Of a DNA stretch of 64,000 bases, positions 54,905 to 64,000 are shown piece by piece; the stretch's first letter is position 1, and every line of letters starts with the position of its first letter. The translations under genes were made by a program, and so were the position numbers. The stretch is from Bidens hawaiensis (lineage: Eukaryota; Streptophyta; Magnoliopsida; Asterales; Asteraceae), in NCBI GenBank assembly GCA_021521415.1, contig JAIQDT010002050.1, forward strand, positions 248,001 through 312,000, read 5' to 3'. The notes below the pieces were generated by a model that was not told the DNA's origin, did no database searches, and was given only the letters and a program-made list of their open reading frames with translations.

Positions 54905-55890
54905 GCATAGGAAAGGACTGTGAACCTTATACGTGCTGTATTTGTAGCATAGGGGAGGACTGCGAACCTCGTACGTGCTATGAATTAGGTTGCAGCATAG
55001 GAAAGGACTGTGAACCTTATACGTGCTGTATTTGTAGCATAGGGGAGGACTGCGAACCTCGTACGTGCTATGAATTAGGTTGCAGCATAGGAAAGGACTG
55101 TGAACCTTATACGTGCTGTATTTGTAGCATAGGGGAGGACTGCGAACCTCGTACGTGCTATGAACTAGGTTGCAGCATAGGAAAGGACTGTGAACCTTAT
55201 ATGTGCTGTATTTGTAGCATAGGGGAGGACTGCGAACCTCGTACGTGCTATGAATTAGGTTGCAGCATAGGAAAGGACTGTGAACCTTATACGTGCTGTA
55301 TTTGTAGCATAGGGGAGGACTGCGAACCTCGTACGTGCTATGAACTAGGTTGCAACATAGGGAAGGACTGCGAACCTTGTACGTGTTGTGGATGTATTTC
55401 AGCATAGGAAAGGACTGTGAACCTTATACGTGCTGATTTTGTAGCATAGGGGAGGACTGCGAACCTCGTACGTGCTATAAATTAGGTTGCAACATAGGGA
55501 AGGACTGCGAACCTTGTATGTGTTGTGGATGTATTTCAGCATAGGAAAGGACTGTGAACCTTATACGTGCTGATTTTGTAGCATAGGGGAGGACTGCGAA
55601 CCTCGTACGTGCTATGAATTAGGTTGCAACATAGGGAAGGACTGCGAACCTTGTACGTGTTGTGGATGTATTTCAGCATAGGAAAGGACTGTGAACCTTA
55701 TACGTGCTGATTTTGTAGCATAGGGGAGGACTGCGAACCTCGTACGTGCTATGAATTAGGTTGCAACATAGGGAAGGACTGCGAACCTTGTACGTGTTGT
55801 GGATGTACTATGGTATAGGGAATGACCGCGATCCTTGTACGTACCATAAATGGTGAACATAGGTAAGGACTGCGAACCTTGTACGTGTTC
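54905..55890 (+). repeat. Covarying hairpin array in LTR C (about 22 units)
   Basis: Units of 42-48 bp, mostly in a 90 bp higher-order repeat. Each has the constant parts TAGG, loop ACTGCGAA (or ACTGTGAA) and TACG. The outer stem varies between five paired forms: CAGCA/TGCTG, TAGCA/TGCTA, CAACA/TGTTG, ATGGTA/TACCAT and GTGAACA/TGTTCAC. The inner stem is AAGG/CCTT or GAGG/CCTC. Repeated at 59972-60957 in the 3' LTR. Confidence 0.9.
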
Positions 55891-56374
55891 ACAACCTTGA
55901 GTACATGTATAGAACGTGAACTATGAACGTACTCTCGGTAGACGGAGGTTAGTGATTGTAGATATGTATGTATGTATGGTAGCAAGTATGTATGTAGAAC
56001 AGAAGGGTAACTAGTGAAGTATGGATATGTATCTACGGATATGTGTGTATGTGTATGTATTGTATGGCGTTCGATTAACTAGAACTCACTCAGCGTAGCT
56101 GACTTTTAGTATGCACGCAGGTGAGCTGATTATAAAGTTAGCATGAGGATGACACAAGGCATGGATTGAACGGCTGGCATCTGAAGAAAGAAGTAAAGAT
56201 GTTTTAAGTATAAAGTTTTGTGTTATGGTATCAAAGAAAAGATTTAATGTTTTGTAACAAATGATTGATGTTTTATATTCCGCGAAAAGTTTTGATAAAC
56301 TCTGATTTGAAGAACTGTTTTTATGAGTAAATCCGACGCTAAAGTAGGGTCACCGGGTTCGGGGCCTTACAAGT

Positions 56375-56386
56375 TGGTATCAGAGC
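56375..56386 (+). promoter_or_regulatory. Primer binding site of element C
   Basis: TGGTATCAGAGC three bases after the LTR; perfect initiator-methionine tRNA site. Confidence 0.93.
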
Positions 56387-56775
56387 ATAAGTTCGAGAGA
56401 TTTAAGCATCCTACATGCTTAGACTCGAACAGAGAATGGGATTTAAGTAAGAAAGGAAAGAAGATGCCAGTTCAAGAATGCCATGTGTCGCTCAAGCAAG
56501 ATCAGTAAAGGTAAAGTGCATGATTAAATGATATATGTTAATGAGAAAGGAAAGATATGTGAACGATAAGGATAGAAGTAATTGATTGTTTGATGTGACT
56601 AACTGCTTAAGTAGAACCAGCACAAAGAGACTCATAAAGGGAAGTGTATAGGACACGGAAAGCAATGTGATCAGCTAGTCACAGCTGGCCACTGTTATTA
56701 CCTGTTAGCCTTGCTATCCTTGTACTAAATAGTTCCTTGAGTGATGATGTTTGTGTTGTCCCTTTAAGAATACTG

Positions 56776-57963
56776 ATGGCTGGAGCTGGAGAAGTTGTGG
56801 GAACTGGGGGTCGCACTGGACGTCGTGGCAGGCCTCGTCTTGTCCGGCAACCCTCGGTAGAAGAAGCTTCCCACACCGAAGATGAAGGAAGCGCCGCTGG
56901 AGGAGACCAGAACAACAACGAAGAAGTTCAACTTAGCCCTGCAGTTCAAGCAGCCATTGTTCAAGCTGTAGTTGCTGCTGTGAAGAACCTGAATCCCGAA
57001 GGATCCGCTGGAAGCCGTGAACGAACTGCTGAAGGGGCGGGTGGTGATGGTAGGAAGGATGGGGAAGGAGAAAGAGGGGCCTCGAGTGAGGATAAGTCTG
57101 TGAAAGTCGATGACAGGAGAAGAGGCCAAGGTGGGTGCAACTATAAGTCCTTCAAAGGATGCGACCCGCCAAAGCTGACTGGTTTGGGAGACGCAATCGC
57201 TACTCTCCAATGGATAGCCACAATGGACAAGGTTATCCGCATTAGCGAATGCCGTCCCGACCAAGCTGTGGGTTATGCTACTCAGTCATTTGAGGAAGAA
57301 GCTATGTATTGGTGGGAAGGTGTGGAGCAGAGAAAGACTAGGGATGAGATCAAGGCGTTGAGATGGGACGATCTGAAGGAGTTGGTGATGAAAAAGTTCT
57401 GCGCAGATGCCGAGGTTGAAAGGACAGAGATGAAGTTCTTGAATTTAAAGGCCGGTATGATGATGCATCGTGAGTATACTACTGAATTCAACCGACTATC
57501 TAGGTTGGTGCCTGATATGGTTGACACTGAGGTCAAAAGAATCAAATGTTATGTGAGGGGATTGCCACAAAAAGTCCGCATGTTGGTCAGGGCAAATAAA
57601 CCTGCTACTTTTGACTCTACTGTTGAACTTGCAGAAGTGGTTTATGCTGACCTGGCTGAGGACGATGTGGTGGTGGGGGAAAAGAAGGAGAAGAAATGGG
57701 CTACCTCTGCTAAGCGGTCTGGCGAGATGGTGACAACAACTGATGAGAGAAAGGCCAAGGTTGGGAACAAGGATGCGTGTAAGACGTGTGGGCGAGTGCA
57801 CCCGGGGGAATGCAGGATTGGGACAGACAGGTGCTATCGGTGCGGAAAGGGTGGGCATTACTCTCGAGACTGCCCTGATCGTCCAAAGTGCTACAAATGC
57901 GGAAAAGCTGACCACATGGCTAGGGATTGCAAGGAATCAGGGGCGGAAGGTGCGAAAGGATGA
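56776..57963 (+). CDS. Gag of element C, intact
   Basis: Encodes 395 residues from ATG 56776 (MAGAGEVVG). I prefer this start because G also begins at MAGA while upstream frames are not shared. An acidic/Gly-rich N-terminal third is followed by GCNYKSFKGCDPPKLTGLGD, YWWEGVEQRKTRDEI, FCADAEVERTEMKFLNLKAG and FNRLSRLVPDMVDTE (gag core). A Cys-rich CKTCGRVHPGEC precedes two intact CCHC knuckles, CYRCGKGGHYSRDC and CYKCGKADHMARDC. It stops soon after (GAKG), where G goes on into protease. It would assemble particles and bind element RNA; no enzymes are encoded. Confidence 0.92.
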   Translation: MAGAGEVVGTGGRTGRRGRPRLVRQPSVEEASHTEDEGSAAGGDQNNNEEVQLSPAVQAAIVQAVVAAVKNLNPEGSAGSRERTAEGAGGDGRKDGEGERGASSEDKSVKVDDRRRGQGGCNYKSFKGCDPPKLTGLGDAIATLQWIATMDKVIRISECRPDQAVGYATQSFEEEAMYWWEGVEQRKTRDEIKALRWDDLKELVMKKFCADAEVERTEMKFLNLKAGMMMHREYTTEFNRLSRLVPDMVDTEVKRIKCYVRGLPQKVRMLVRANKPATFDSTVELAEVVYADLAEDDVVVGEKKEKKWATSAKRSGEMVTTTDERKAKVGNKDACKTCGRVHPGECRIGTDRCYRCGKGGHYSRDCPDRPKCYKCGKADHMARDCKESGAEGAKG

Positions 57964-58389
57964 TGACTTGGGGAAACTGCAGAGAGGAACGCTTGATGAA
58001 GGAATAATTTCTCATGCAATGGTTTTATTAAGTTACTTTTGCTTAAGGACTTGTTTTGTGTTAAGGTTTAAAACTTATATTTATCAGTGACGTGTAATAT
58101 ATTGAGTAGGTTATGAATGATTATTATGTTGTGCTGAAATGTTGTTTTAGACAATAGTGTTAAAAGTACTAATCGAAGCCCTTGGAGGTATGAGATGAGT
58201 TGTGGTACATCGAGGGTCTCATGGACAAGCTACCTTAAATAGCTAAAACATATGACCACCATTCGATGACTGCAAAGTCGGAAGTAAGAAGGATAACTCA
58301 GAAAACGAAGGCGATTCAATAAAGCGTGTAAATATAAGAAGTTTTCCTTTCATAGGGAATAAGTTAGGTTTCGGGGACGAAACCTCTTT
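57964..58389 (+). other. 3' untranslated region of element C
   Basis: No pol remnant is recognised. The end GTTTCGGGGACGAAACC (about 58369-58383) resembles the sequence that precedes the polypurine tract in Tekay-type elements (compare TTTCGGGACGAAATT next to the tract of B), so the 3' end of an ancestral internal region is retained. Confidence 0.65.
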
Positions 58390-58400
58390 AAGGAGGGGAG
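58390..58400 (+). promoter_or_regulatory. Polypurine tract of element C
   Basis: AAGGAGGGGAG, four bases before the 3' LTR. Confidence 0.85.
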
Positions 58401-58403
58401 ACT

Positions 58404-61400
58404 TGTAACATCCCGAAATTTCAAGATAATATTAATTATGTTACTTAATAATAGAGAGAAAGTTTACCCGGGTTATCAGGAAATAAATAATAGAATAGGA
58501 GTTGGTATGGGTCGGGCTAGTGTTGGGTAATGGATGTGGGTTGTGGACTTGGATTAATTAGGATGGGTTAAATGAGAATGGGCCTTAGGTCCATGGGATC
58601 TCAGGGATATAAATACCCTAACACCCCAAAATATCTTCATTCTATCTTTATTCAAGCACACTCCACACACACATACCCAAAACCGCCGCCGGCCGGGCCG
58701 AGAAAGAAGGAAGGATCGAGCGAGGTCCGGGTAAGAGAGAAAGGTTAGTGGTGATACCAAGATAAACGAGATCCAAACACGCTCAAAAGGTATGATTCTT
58801 GATCTTGGAAGTTTAAAGATCCGAGCTTTTAGTGTATAAACAACCGAAAATGGTCGGGAAGTGTAGTGGGTGGTATTGAACCTTAACAAGGGTGTTAAAA
58901 TCGCCCGAAATGTTGATCAGAAACCGAAACAGCGGACATCTGGGCAACTTCGCCTTCATCTGGGCAACTTCGCCTTCATCTGGGCAACTTCGCCTTCAAG
59001 CGATGAACTTCGCCTGCAAGCTAAGTTCGCCTGATGAACTTCGCCTGCAAGCTAAGTTCGCCTGATGACAAGTTCACCTGAGGTTTAAGTTCGCCTGATG
59101 ATAAGTTCGCCTGAGGTTTAACTTCGCCTAAAGCTAAGTTCGCCTGATGGCAACTTCGCTGTAAAGCTAAGTTCGCCTAGCTGGTAACTTCGCCTACAGC
59201 TAAGTTCGCCTAAGGTTAACTTCGCCTAGAGCTAAGTTCGCCCGAGGGTTAACTTCGCCTAAAGCCAAGTTTTATTAGAAAATAAATTATCAAGCGATAA
59301 GTTAAAGTAAGCTAATACTAGACCACCAGATTTGATCAGGCGAGTATTGATACGTGTAACTTGTACAGTCAGCCGAGCTCAGTTAAAGAAGGGATTTACA
59401 GCTATCAGAAAAAGAAGCAGAATTCAGGTGAGTTTCTAGCCCCATTCCTTGTTATGTTTTCGGGGCTGTGTGCATACTCGATGTGTTGTTAATACATTTA
59501 TCCTAAGTGATAAGTGTATGTCATATGTGATATGTGTGATAGATATGAATGATTGTTTGTCGGTACGCGAACGATCTTCGGATATTGCGCGTACTGTCAG
59601 GTTAAAAATAAAGGTACGAATATTATATATCGAAGATGTATGAATATTTCAAATGAATACTTGTCGGGGCGTGAACGATCTTCGGATATTGCACGTAACG
59701 ACAAGGGGTATGCTTGTTAAATGAATGAGGTAAAGAATGCCTAGAGTGTTCTTATGTTATAATGTAAGTATGTGTATATAGGTACACGAATGGCATGTGA
59801 GTTCTACGTTCGACATAGTAAGTTAGGATGGCAAATCCCTCTAGCTTCTGTCGGACATAGACTCGGCTGGTGATGGCGTAGTTAAGGACTGCGAGCCTTA
59901 TACGTGAAGTAGATGATATATGTAAACGTAGATAAGGACCGCGAACCTTATACGTAATGTAGATAGGCATCAGCATAGGAAAGGACTGTGAACCTTATAC
60001 GTGCTGTATTTGTAGCATAGGGGAGGACTGCGAACCTCGTACGTGCTATGAATTAGGTTGCAGCATAGGAAAGGACTGTGAACCTTATACGTGCTGTATT
60101 TGTAGCATAGGGGAGGACTGCGAACCTCGTACGTGCTATGAATTAGGTTGCAGCATAGGAAAGGACTGTGAACCTTATACGTGCTGTATTTGTAGCATAG
60201 GGGAGGACTGCGAACCTCGTACGTGCTATGAACTAGGTTGCAGCATAGGAAAGGACTGTGAACCTTATACGTGCTATATTTGTAGCATAGGGGAGGACTG
60301 CGAACCTCGTACGTGCTATGAATTAGGTTGCAGCATAGGAAAGGACTGTGAACCTTATACGTGCTGTATTTGTAGCATAGGGGAGGACTGCGAACCTCGT
60401 ACGTGCTATGAACTAGGTTGCAACATAGGGAAGGACTGCGAACCTTGTACGTGTTGTGGATGTATTTCAGCATAGGAAAGGACTGTGAACCTTATACGTG
60501 CTGATTTTGTAGCATAGGGGAGGACTGCGAACCTCGTACGTGCTATGAATTAGGTTGCAACATAGGGAAGGACTGCGAACCTTGTACGTGTTGTGGATGT
60601 ATTTCAGCATAGGAAAGGACTGTGAACCTTATACGTGCTGATTTTGTAGCATAGGGGAGGACTGCGAACCTCGTACGTGCTATGAATTAGGTTGCAACAT
60701 AGGGAAGGACTGCGAACCTTGTACGTGTTGTGGATGTATTTCAGCATAGGAAAGGACTGTGAACCTTATACGTGCTGATTTTGTAGCATAGGGGAGGACT
60801 GCGAACCTCGTACGTGCTATGAATTAGGTTGCAACATAGGGAAGGACTGCGAACCTTGTACGTGTTGTGGATGTACTATGGTATAGGGAAGGACCGCGAT
60901 CCTTGTACGTACCATAAATGGTGAACATAGGTAAGGACTGCGAACCTTGTACGTGTTCACGACCTTAAGTACAGGTATAGACGGTGAACTATGAACGTAC
61001 TCTCGGTAGACGGAGGTTAGTGATTGTAGATATGTATGTATGTATGGTAGCAAGTATGTATGTAGAACAGAAGGGTAACTAGTGAAGTATGGATATGTAT
61101 CTACGGATATGTGTGTATGTGTATGTATTGTATGGCGTTCGATTAACTAGAACTCACTCAGCGTAGCTGACTTTTAGTATGCACGCAGGTGAGCTGATTA
61201 TAAAGTTAGCATGAGGATGACACAAGGCATGGATTGAACGGCTGGCATCTGAAGAAAGAAGTAAAGATGTTTTAAGTATAAAGTTTTGTGTTATGGTATC
61301 AAAGAAAAGATTTAATGTTTTGTAACAAATGATTGATGTTTTATATTCCGCGAAAAGTTTTGATAAACTCTGATTTGAAGAACTGTGTTTATGAGTAAAT

Positions 61401-61439
61401 CCAACGCTAAAGTAGGGTCACCGGGTTCGGGGCCTTACA
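58404..61439 (+). repeat. 3' LTR of element C
   Basis: 3036 bp, collinear with the 5' LTR at an offset of about 5067, with few substitutions and no large indel. All arrays are present at the corresponding places. Confidence 0.95.
59972..60957 (+). repeat. Covarying hairpin array in the 3' LTR of C
   Basis: Second copy of the array at 54905-55890, with the same unit order and a few point differences (for example TGCTATATTTG for TGCTGTATTTG near 60272). Confidence 0.9.
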
Positions 61440-61444
61440 CTCCC

Positions 61445-63657
61445 CTTACTCCCTTGGCTGCCGTCGACTTATACACACATATACACCATCAATTTCAAGT
61501 TTTGATCGAAGATTAAGGTACTAGGATGGTATAAACGACTATCCTATGCATCCTTTATACTTAATTTTGACGTTTAATGGGTTAATTGAAAACCCTAGAA
61601 GCCGATTATGTGTGTATGTGTTTCATATGATGTATTGATGATGTATTGATGATGATTTGATAAATAGAATTGATATTATTACGTGTTAATTGTTGTGTCT
61701 TTGATTTGAGTTCAAACAAAAACCCTAATCATGTATGTAATGTGTAATTGATGTGAATGGATAGTGATTATGGAGTCTAGAGTGTTATATGAATGAGTTA
61801 TGGTTCATTGATAGTTAATATGTTGAGTTTGGATGCAAACAGTTTCTGGACAGATTGTGTTATTGATGTTTAATTGACTGTAACAAGGTGTAAATTTGAG
61901 AATTGGTTGAGATTATGGATACTACAGTAAACTAGGTTGAGTCTAGTTTCTAAGGAATATAAACTTGTAATTTTTGGACAAGTAAAGGTTAACTTTTATG
62001 ATTTTACAAAAACATTGTGCAAAGCTGAGCTGTTAGACCTGCTGTTAGGTTGTTTTGTAAATGTTATATCTCATGAACTACGAGACCAATTGGGTTGGTT
62101 TCACTTCTGGAAGTTGACTCATTGAGTTATGAACCTAACCCAAGTGGTCTTGCATTTATTGGATTTTTCGTTTAACGGGAATTGCAAATAACATTCTGTT
62201 GCGCATGAATTCGATTGTTATGAGTTTGCTGTAATGATTTGATGATTGTGAGAAAACTATGCGGAATAAAAATATAAGAAAAAATGTTCTGGAAACCTAA
62301 GACATATATGCTTCTGTGATGATTTTTGGTAAATTAATTTAGATGCTATGATCAGTGGAATAGTACAATCTTTCAAGTAGAATTTCTGTCTCGGTGAAAC
62401 TAGCTGCTGAGTTTTGTGAAAATGCATGAAACATGATACTTGCTAATTTATTATCGCGTTTTGACCAAAATGCCCTTGCGGGGAATAATAGCTAATTGAT
62501 TGTAATGATTTGACCAAATTGCCCTCGTGAAGTTAATTGTTATGTGTTGACCAAATTGCCCTTACGGGGAGTAATTGCTAGTGATGTACTTTATGAATAC
62601 ATGACACGAAAATACTTGCTTACACATGTAATGTATCACAACTACACTTGTTAAAGTCACACACGATCCACAAACGAAACACGAAACATGTTATGTGCCG
62701 GGTCTAGAGACTCGATAATATTCCGACACTTAGAAAAATCTCTTTGTTGTTTTAGAACGCTAGAGAGAGTTTTTCTGTGACGCGCATCTTGGTTATTTAA
62801 TTTGGGAATTTCTTCGCAAACAGTGAGTTTCACTTTCCCCTTTTAAACTTTTTAAACGCTTTTCACTTGGGGGAGATAACATACTCCGAAACGCATTTAA
62901 GATTTTGTTAATATAGATTATATATCACTTGTAAAGACTAAGTGGCAAACGCGTTAACTAAAGTCCTTCATTCACATCGAACCGTTTAATATTGGATAAT
63001 AGCGAGTCATTGTTGAGTAGTACTACTGGGTTTGACAAACCCCACCCAACGCTATACTCGACTGGAGGTCGAGTGGGTGTAATCTTGGCTAAACACATAC
63101 CATGGTCTGGATGACCTGGTGGCAAGGCAAATGATAAACAGTCAGCTTCGGTGTCGAACACTTAGTGATACTTGTTTTATAGGCTAGCTACCTATAGATA
63201 TATAATTGACATAACACTATCTGGTAACGCAAAACGCTGTAATGCAAAACGCTGTAACGCAAAACGCTGTAACGCAAAACGCTGTAACGCAAAACGCTGA
63301 ACGCAAACGCTAAACGCTTTATTTTATTTAAACTTGTGAACTCACCAACCTTGTGTTGACACTTTTAGTATGTTATTCTCAGGTAGCCGAGGCGGGCGCG
63401 CGGTTTAGGAACATGCATTGCTTGAAACATTTTAATTATGCAAACTTATTTTTAAACTGTTATCATTTGGTTTTAAGTCGTCCTGCGTGACGTAACATTG
63501 TTTGCTATGGTTTTACGCTTCCGCATTTAATTACTCGTAAACGTTTTCATGGTTTTGAAACTTTGTTTTATGGTTTGATTATAACTAATGATTCCGATCA
63601 TGTTAGTTCACACCCTCTGGCGGTAAAACTCCGTTAGTGGATTTTGAGGGTGTGACA
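61445..63657 (+). other. Right part of LTR F, non-coding
   Basis: No gene recognised. Content is described under LTR F; mostly AT-rich with the repeats at 62457-62580, 63028-63120 and 63226-63320. Confidence 0.7.
63226..63320 (+). repeat. 15 bp tandem repeat in LTR F
   Basis: Five to six copies of AACGCAAAACGCTGT, then degenerate ACGCAAACGCT. Lies just before the conserved CTCACCAACC block. Confidence 0.9.
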
Positions 63658-63660
63658 GAT

Positions 63661-63672
63661 TGGTATCAAAGC
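63661..63672 (+). promoter_or_regulatory. Primer binding site of element F
   Basis: TGGTATCAAAGC, one mismatch to the initiator-methionine tRNA site, three bases after the LTR. Confidence 0.88.
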
Positions 63673-63834
63673 CATTGGTTATAGCGAACTAGAAGCTGCA
63701 TGCATACTAGACTATAACCGCGACGACCCATTAGTTATAATGATACGCACTGCATAGATTTGTGTAGTCTTTGTTATCGATTCTCTTTACCTCTTTCACT
63801 CATACGCGCGCGCATACACGGCTTACCTGTAGGA

Positions 63835-64000
63835 ATGTCGACGCCGCCACCCTCATCATCATCTGATCCGATGACTCATGCTCATGGGAAGGAACCACAG
63901 ATACCTACCGCATCGCCACCCCTAGTAGTCCCGAAACTCGAAGCTCCCGCACCGAAGAGGTACCGCTTATCCGGAGGCATGTACGAAAACGAAGTTAGCT
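63835..64000 (+). CDS. Start of element F gag (runs off right edge)
   Basis: An ATG at 63835 opens a frame with 55 codons to the window end: MSTPPPSSSSDPMTHAHG and later KRYRLSGGMYENEVS. The Pro/Ser-rich start and position about 165 bp after the primer site fit a gypsy gag or gag-pol start. Too short to name the lineage; the LTR ends suggest a Tekay-like relative. Confidence 0.6.
   Translation, partial: MSTPPPSSSSDPMTHAHGKEPQIPTASPPLVVPKLEAPAPKRYRLSGGMYENEVS

Larger units (their letters stand above)
53337..56371 (+). repeat. 5' LTR of element C
   Basis: 3035 bp, TGTAACATCCCG...GGGGCCTTACA. Order: TATA (53541), leader, AACTTCGCCT array (53878-54205), AGCCCC/GGGGCT stem-loop (54370-54399), two CGATCTTCGG hairpins (54496-54640), hairpin array (54905-55890), conserved block CTCACTCAGC...TTTTAGTATG...CAGGT (56085-56122). 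The LTR is larger than the internal region, and more than half of it is repeats. Confidence 0.95.
53337..61439 (+). mobile_element. Ty3/gypsy gag-only element C with 3.0 kb LTRs
   Basis: Complete: LTRs 53337-56371 and 58404-61439, TSD CTCCC (53332-53336 and 61440-61444), PBS 56375-56386, polypurine tract 58390-58400. Only 2032 bp lie between the LTRs and they encode one intact gag. The two LTRs differ at only a handful of positions that I noticed (for example GCCGGCAGGG against GCCGGCCGGG near 53625/58692), so it is young. Gag resembles that of G, which has pol, so G-like elements are the probable enzyme source. Confidence 0.95.
52905..63657 (+). repeat. 5' LTR of gypsy element F, split by element C
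   Basis: Starts TGTGACAATCG (or two bases earlier) and ends GAGGGTGTGACA, followed by a primer site. Without C and one TSD it is about 2.65 kb. TATAAATA at 53261; a coding-strand T/C-rich leader follows, where C inserted 76 bp downstream. Further on are three TTGACCAAATTGCCCTT-type repeats (62457-62580), short inverted repeats GGGTTTGACAAACCC and CTCGACTGGAGGTCGAG (63028-63074), a 15 bp tandem repeat (63226-63320) and the CTCACCAACC...TTGAC...CAGGT block (63341-63384). The 3' LTR is off the window. Confidence 0.85.

Noticed and set aside
54902..55405. Long antisense reading frame of 167 residues (and 59970-60473) with a repeated peptide
   Set aside because: The 90 bp repeat is a multiple of three, so an open frame repeats by chance. 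It lies antisense to element C and has no domain.
55201..55407. Plus-strand Cys-rich repeat peptide (CSIGEDCEPRTC...)
   Set aside because: Also a by-product of the 90 bp hairpin array; the start ATG exists in one unit through a point change and is absent from the second LTR.
54905..55890. CRISPR-like array of direct repeats
   Set aside because: Plant DNA, no unique spacers, the spacers repeat together with the units, and the array sits inside an LTR present twice.
56737..56775. Upstream extension of C gag
   Set aside because: Begins at TTG, not ATG, and the corresponding frame is not kept in G; the shared MAGA start is more likely.

Overview
The window looks like intergenic DNA of a flowering plant, probably a eudicot. 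Asteraceae is my best guess from the look of the retrotransposon families, but I cannot prove it here. I find no host gene, rRNA gene or functional tRNA gene. Almost every base belongs to transposable elements, many nested inside one another, with target-site duplications (TSDs) that can be read directly.

Left part (1-26700): a decayed plus-strand Ty3/gypsy element of the Athila lineage, whose 5' end lies off the left edge. It carries gag/protease remnants, RT, RNase H/integrase pieces and an Athila ORF in the env-like position, and ends in a 3' LTR (22879-26700). It is interrupted by a minus-strand Tekay-like element G (1-6649, itself carrying a 2.6 kb Harbinger-type element), a probable solo LTR H (about 8651-12523, holding a SINE and two nested Mutator-type elements), a small gag-less LTR element (15801-17759) and a solo LTR D (24383-26604).

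Middle part (26701-52904): a short unclassified stretch, a 3.4 kb deleted Ty1/copia element (27837-31281, TSD CTGTT), a tRNA-derived SINE inside a Mutator-like end, a foldback, then a hAT transposase pseudogene with recognisable introns. The hAT element was split by minus-strand Tekay-like element A (33140-50368, TSD CTTTT). A in turn received a very young minus-strand gag-only element B (40600-48030, TSD CTTAG), whose two 2299 bp LTRs look identical.

Right part (52905-64000): a plus-strand gypsy LTR F starts five bases after the hAT stop codon. It contains a complete gag-only element C (53337-61439, TSD CTCCC) with 3.0 kb LTRs. F continues to its PBS (63661) and the first 55 codons of its gag.

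Most interesting signal: several LTR families here (B, C, D, with weaker signs in G and F) carry, downstream of their TATA boxes and so probably in the transcribed leader, first an array of a short CG-containing motif, often palindromic, and then an array of small hairpins. Within an array, loops and internal linkers stay constant while both stem arms change together. That covariation argues for selected RNA (or DNA) structure rather than plain tandem repetition. B and C are also gag-only elements with recent activity, which makes the structured leaders candidates for packaging, dimerisation or trans-mobilisation signals. This functional reading is inference.
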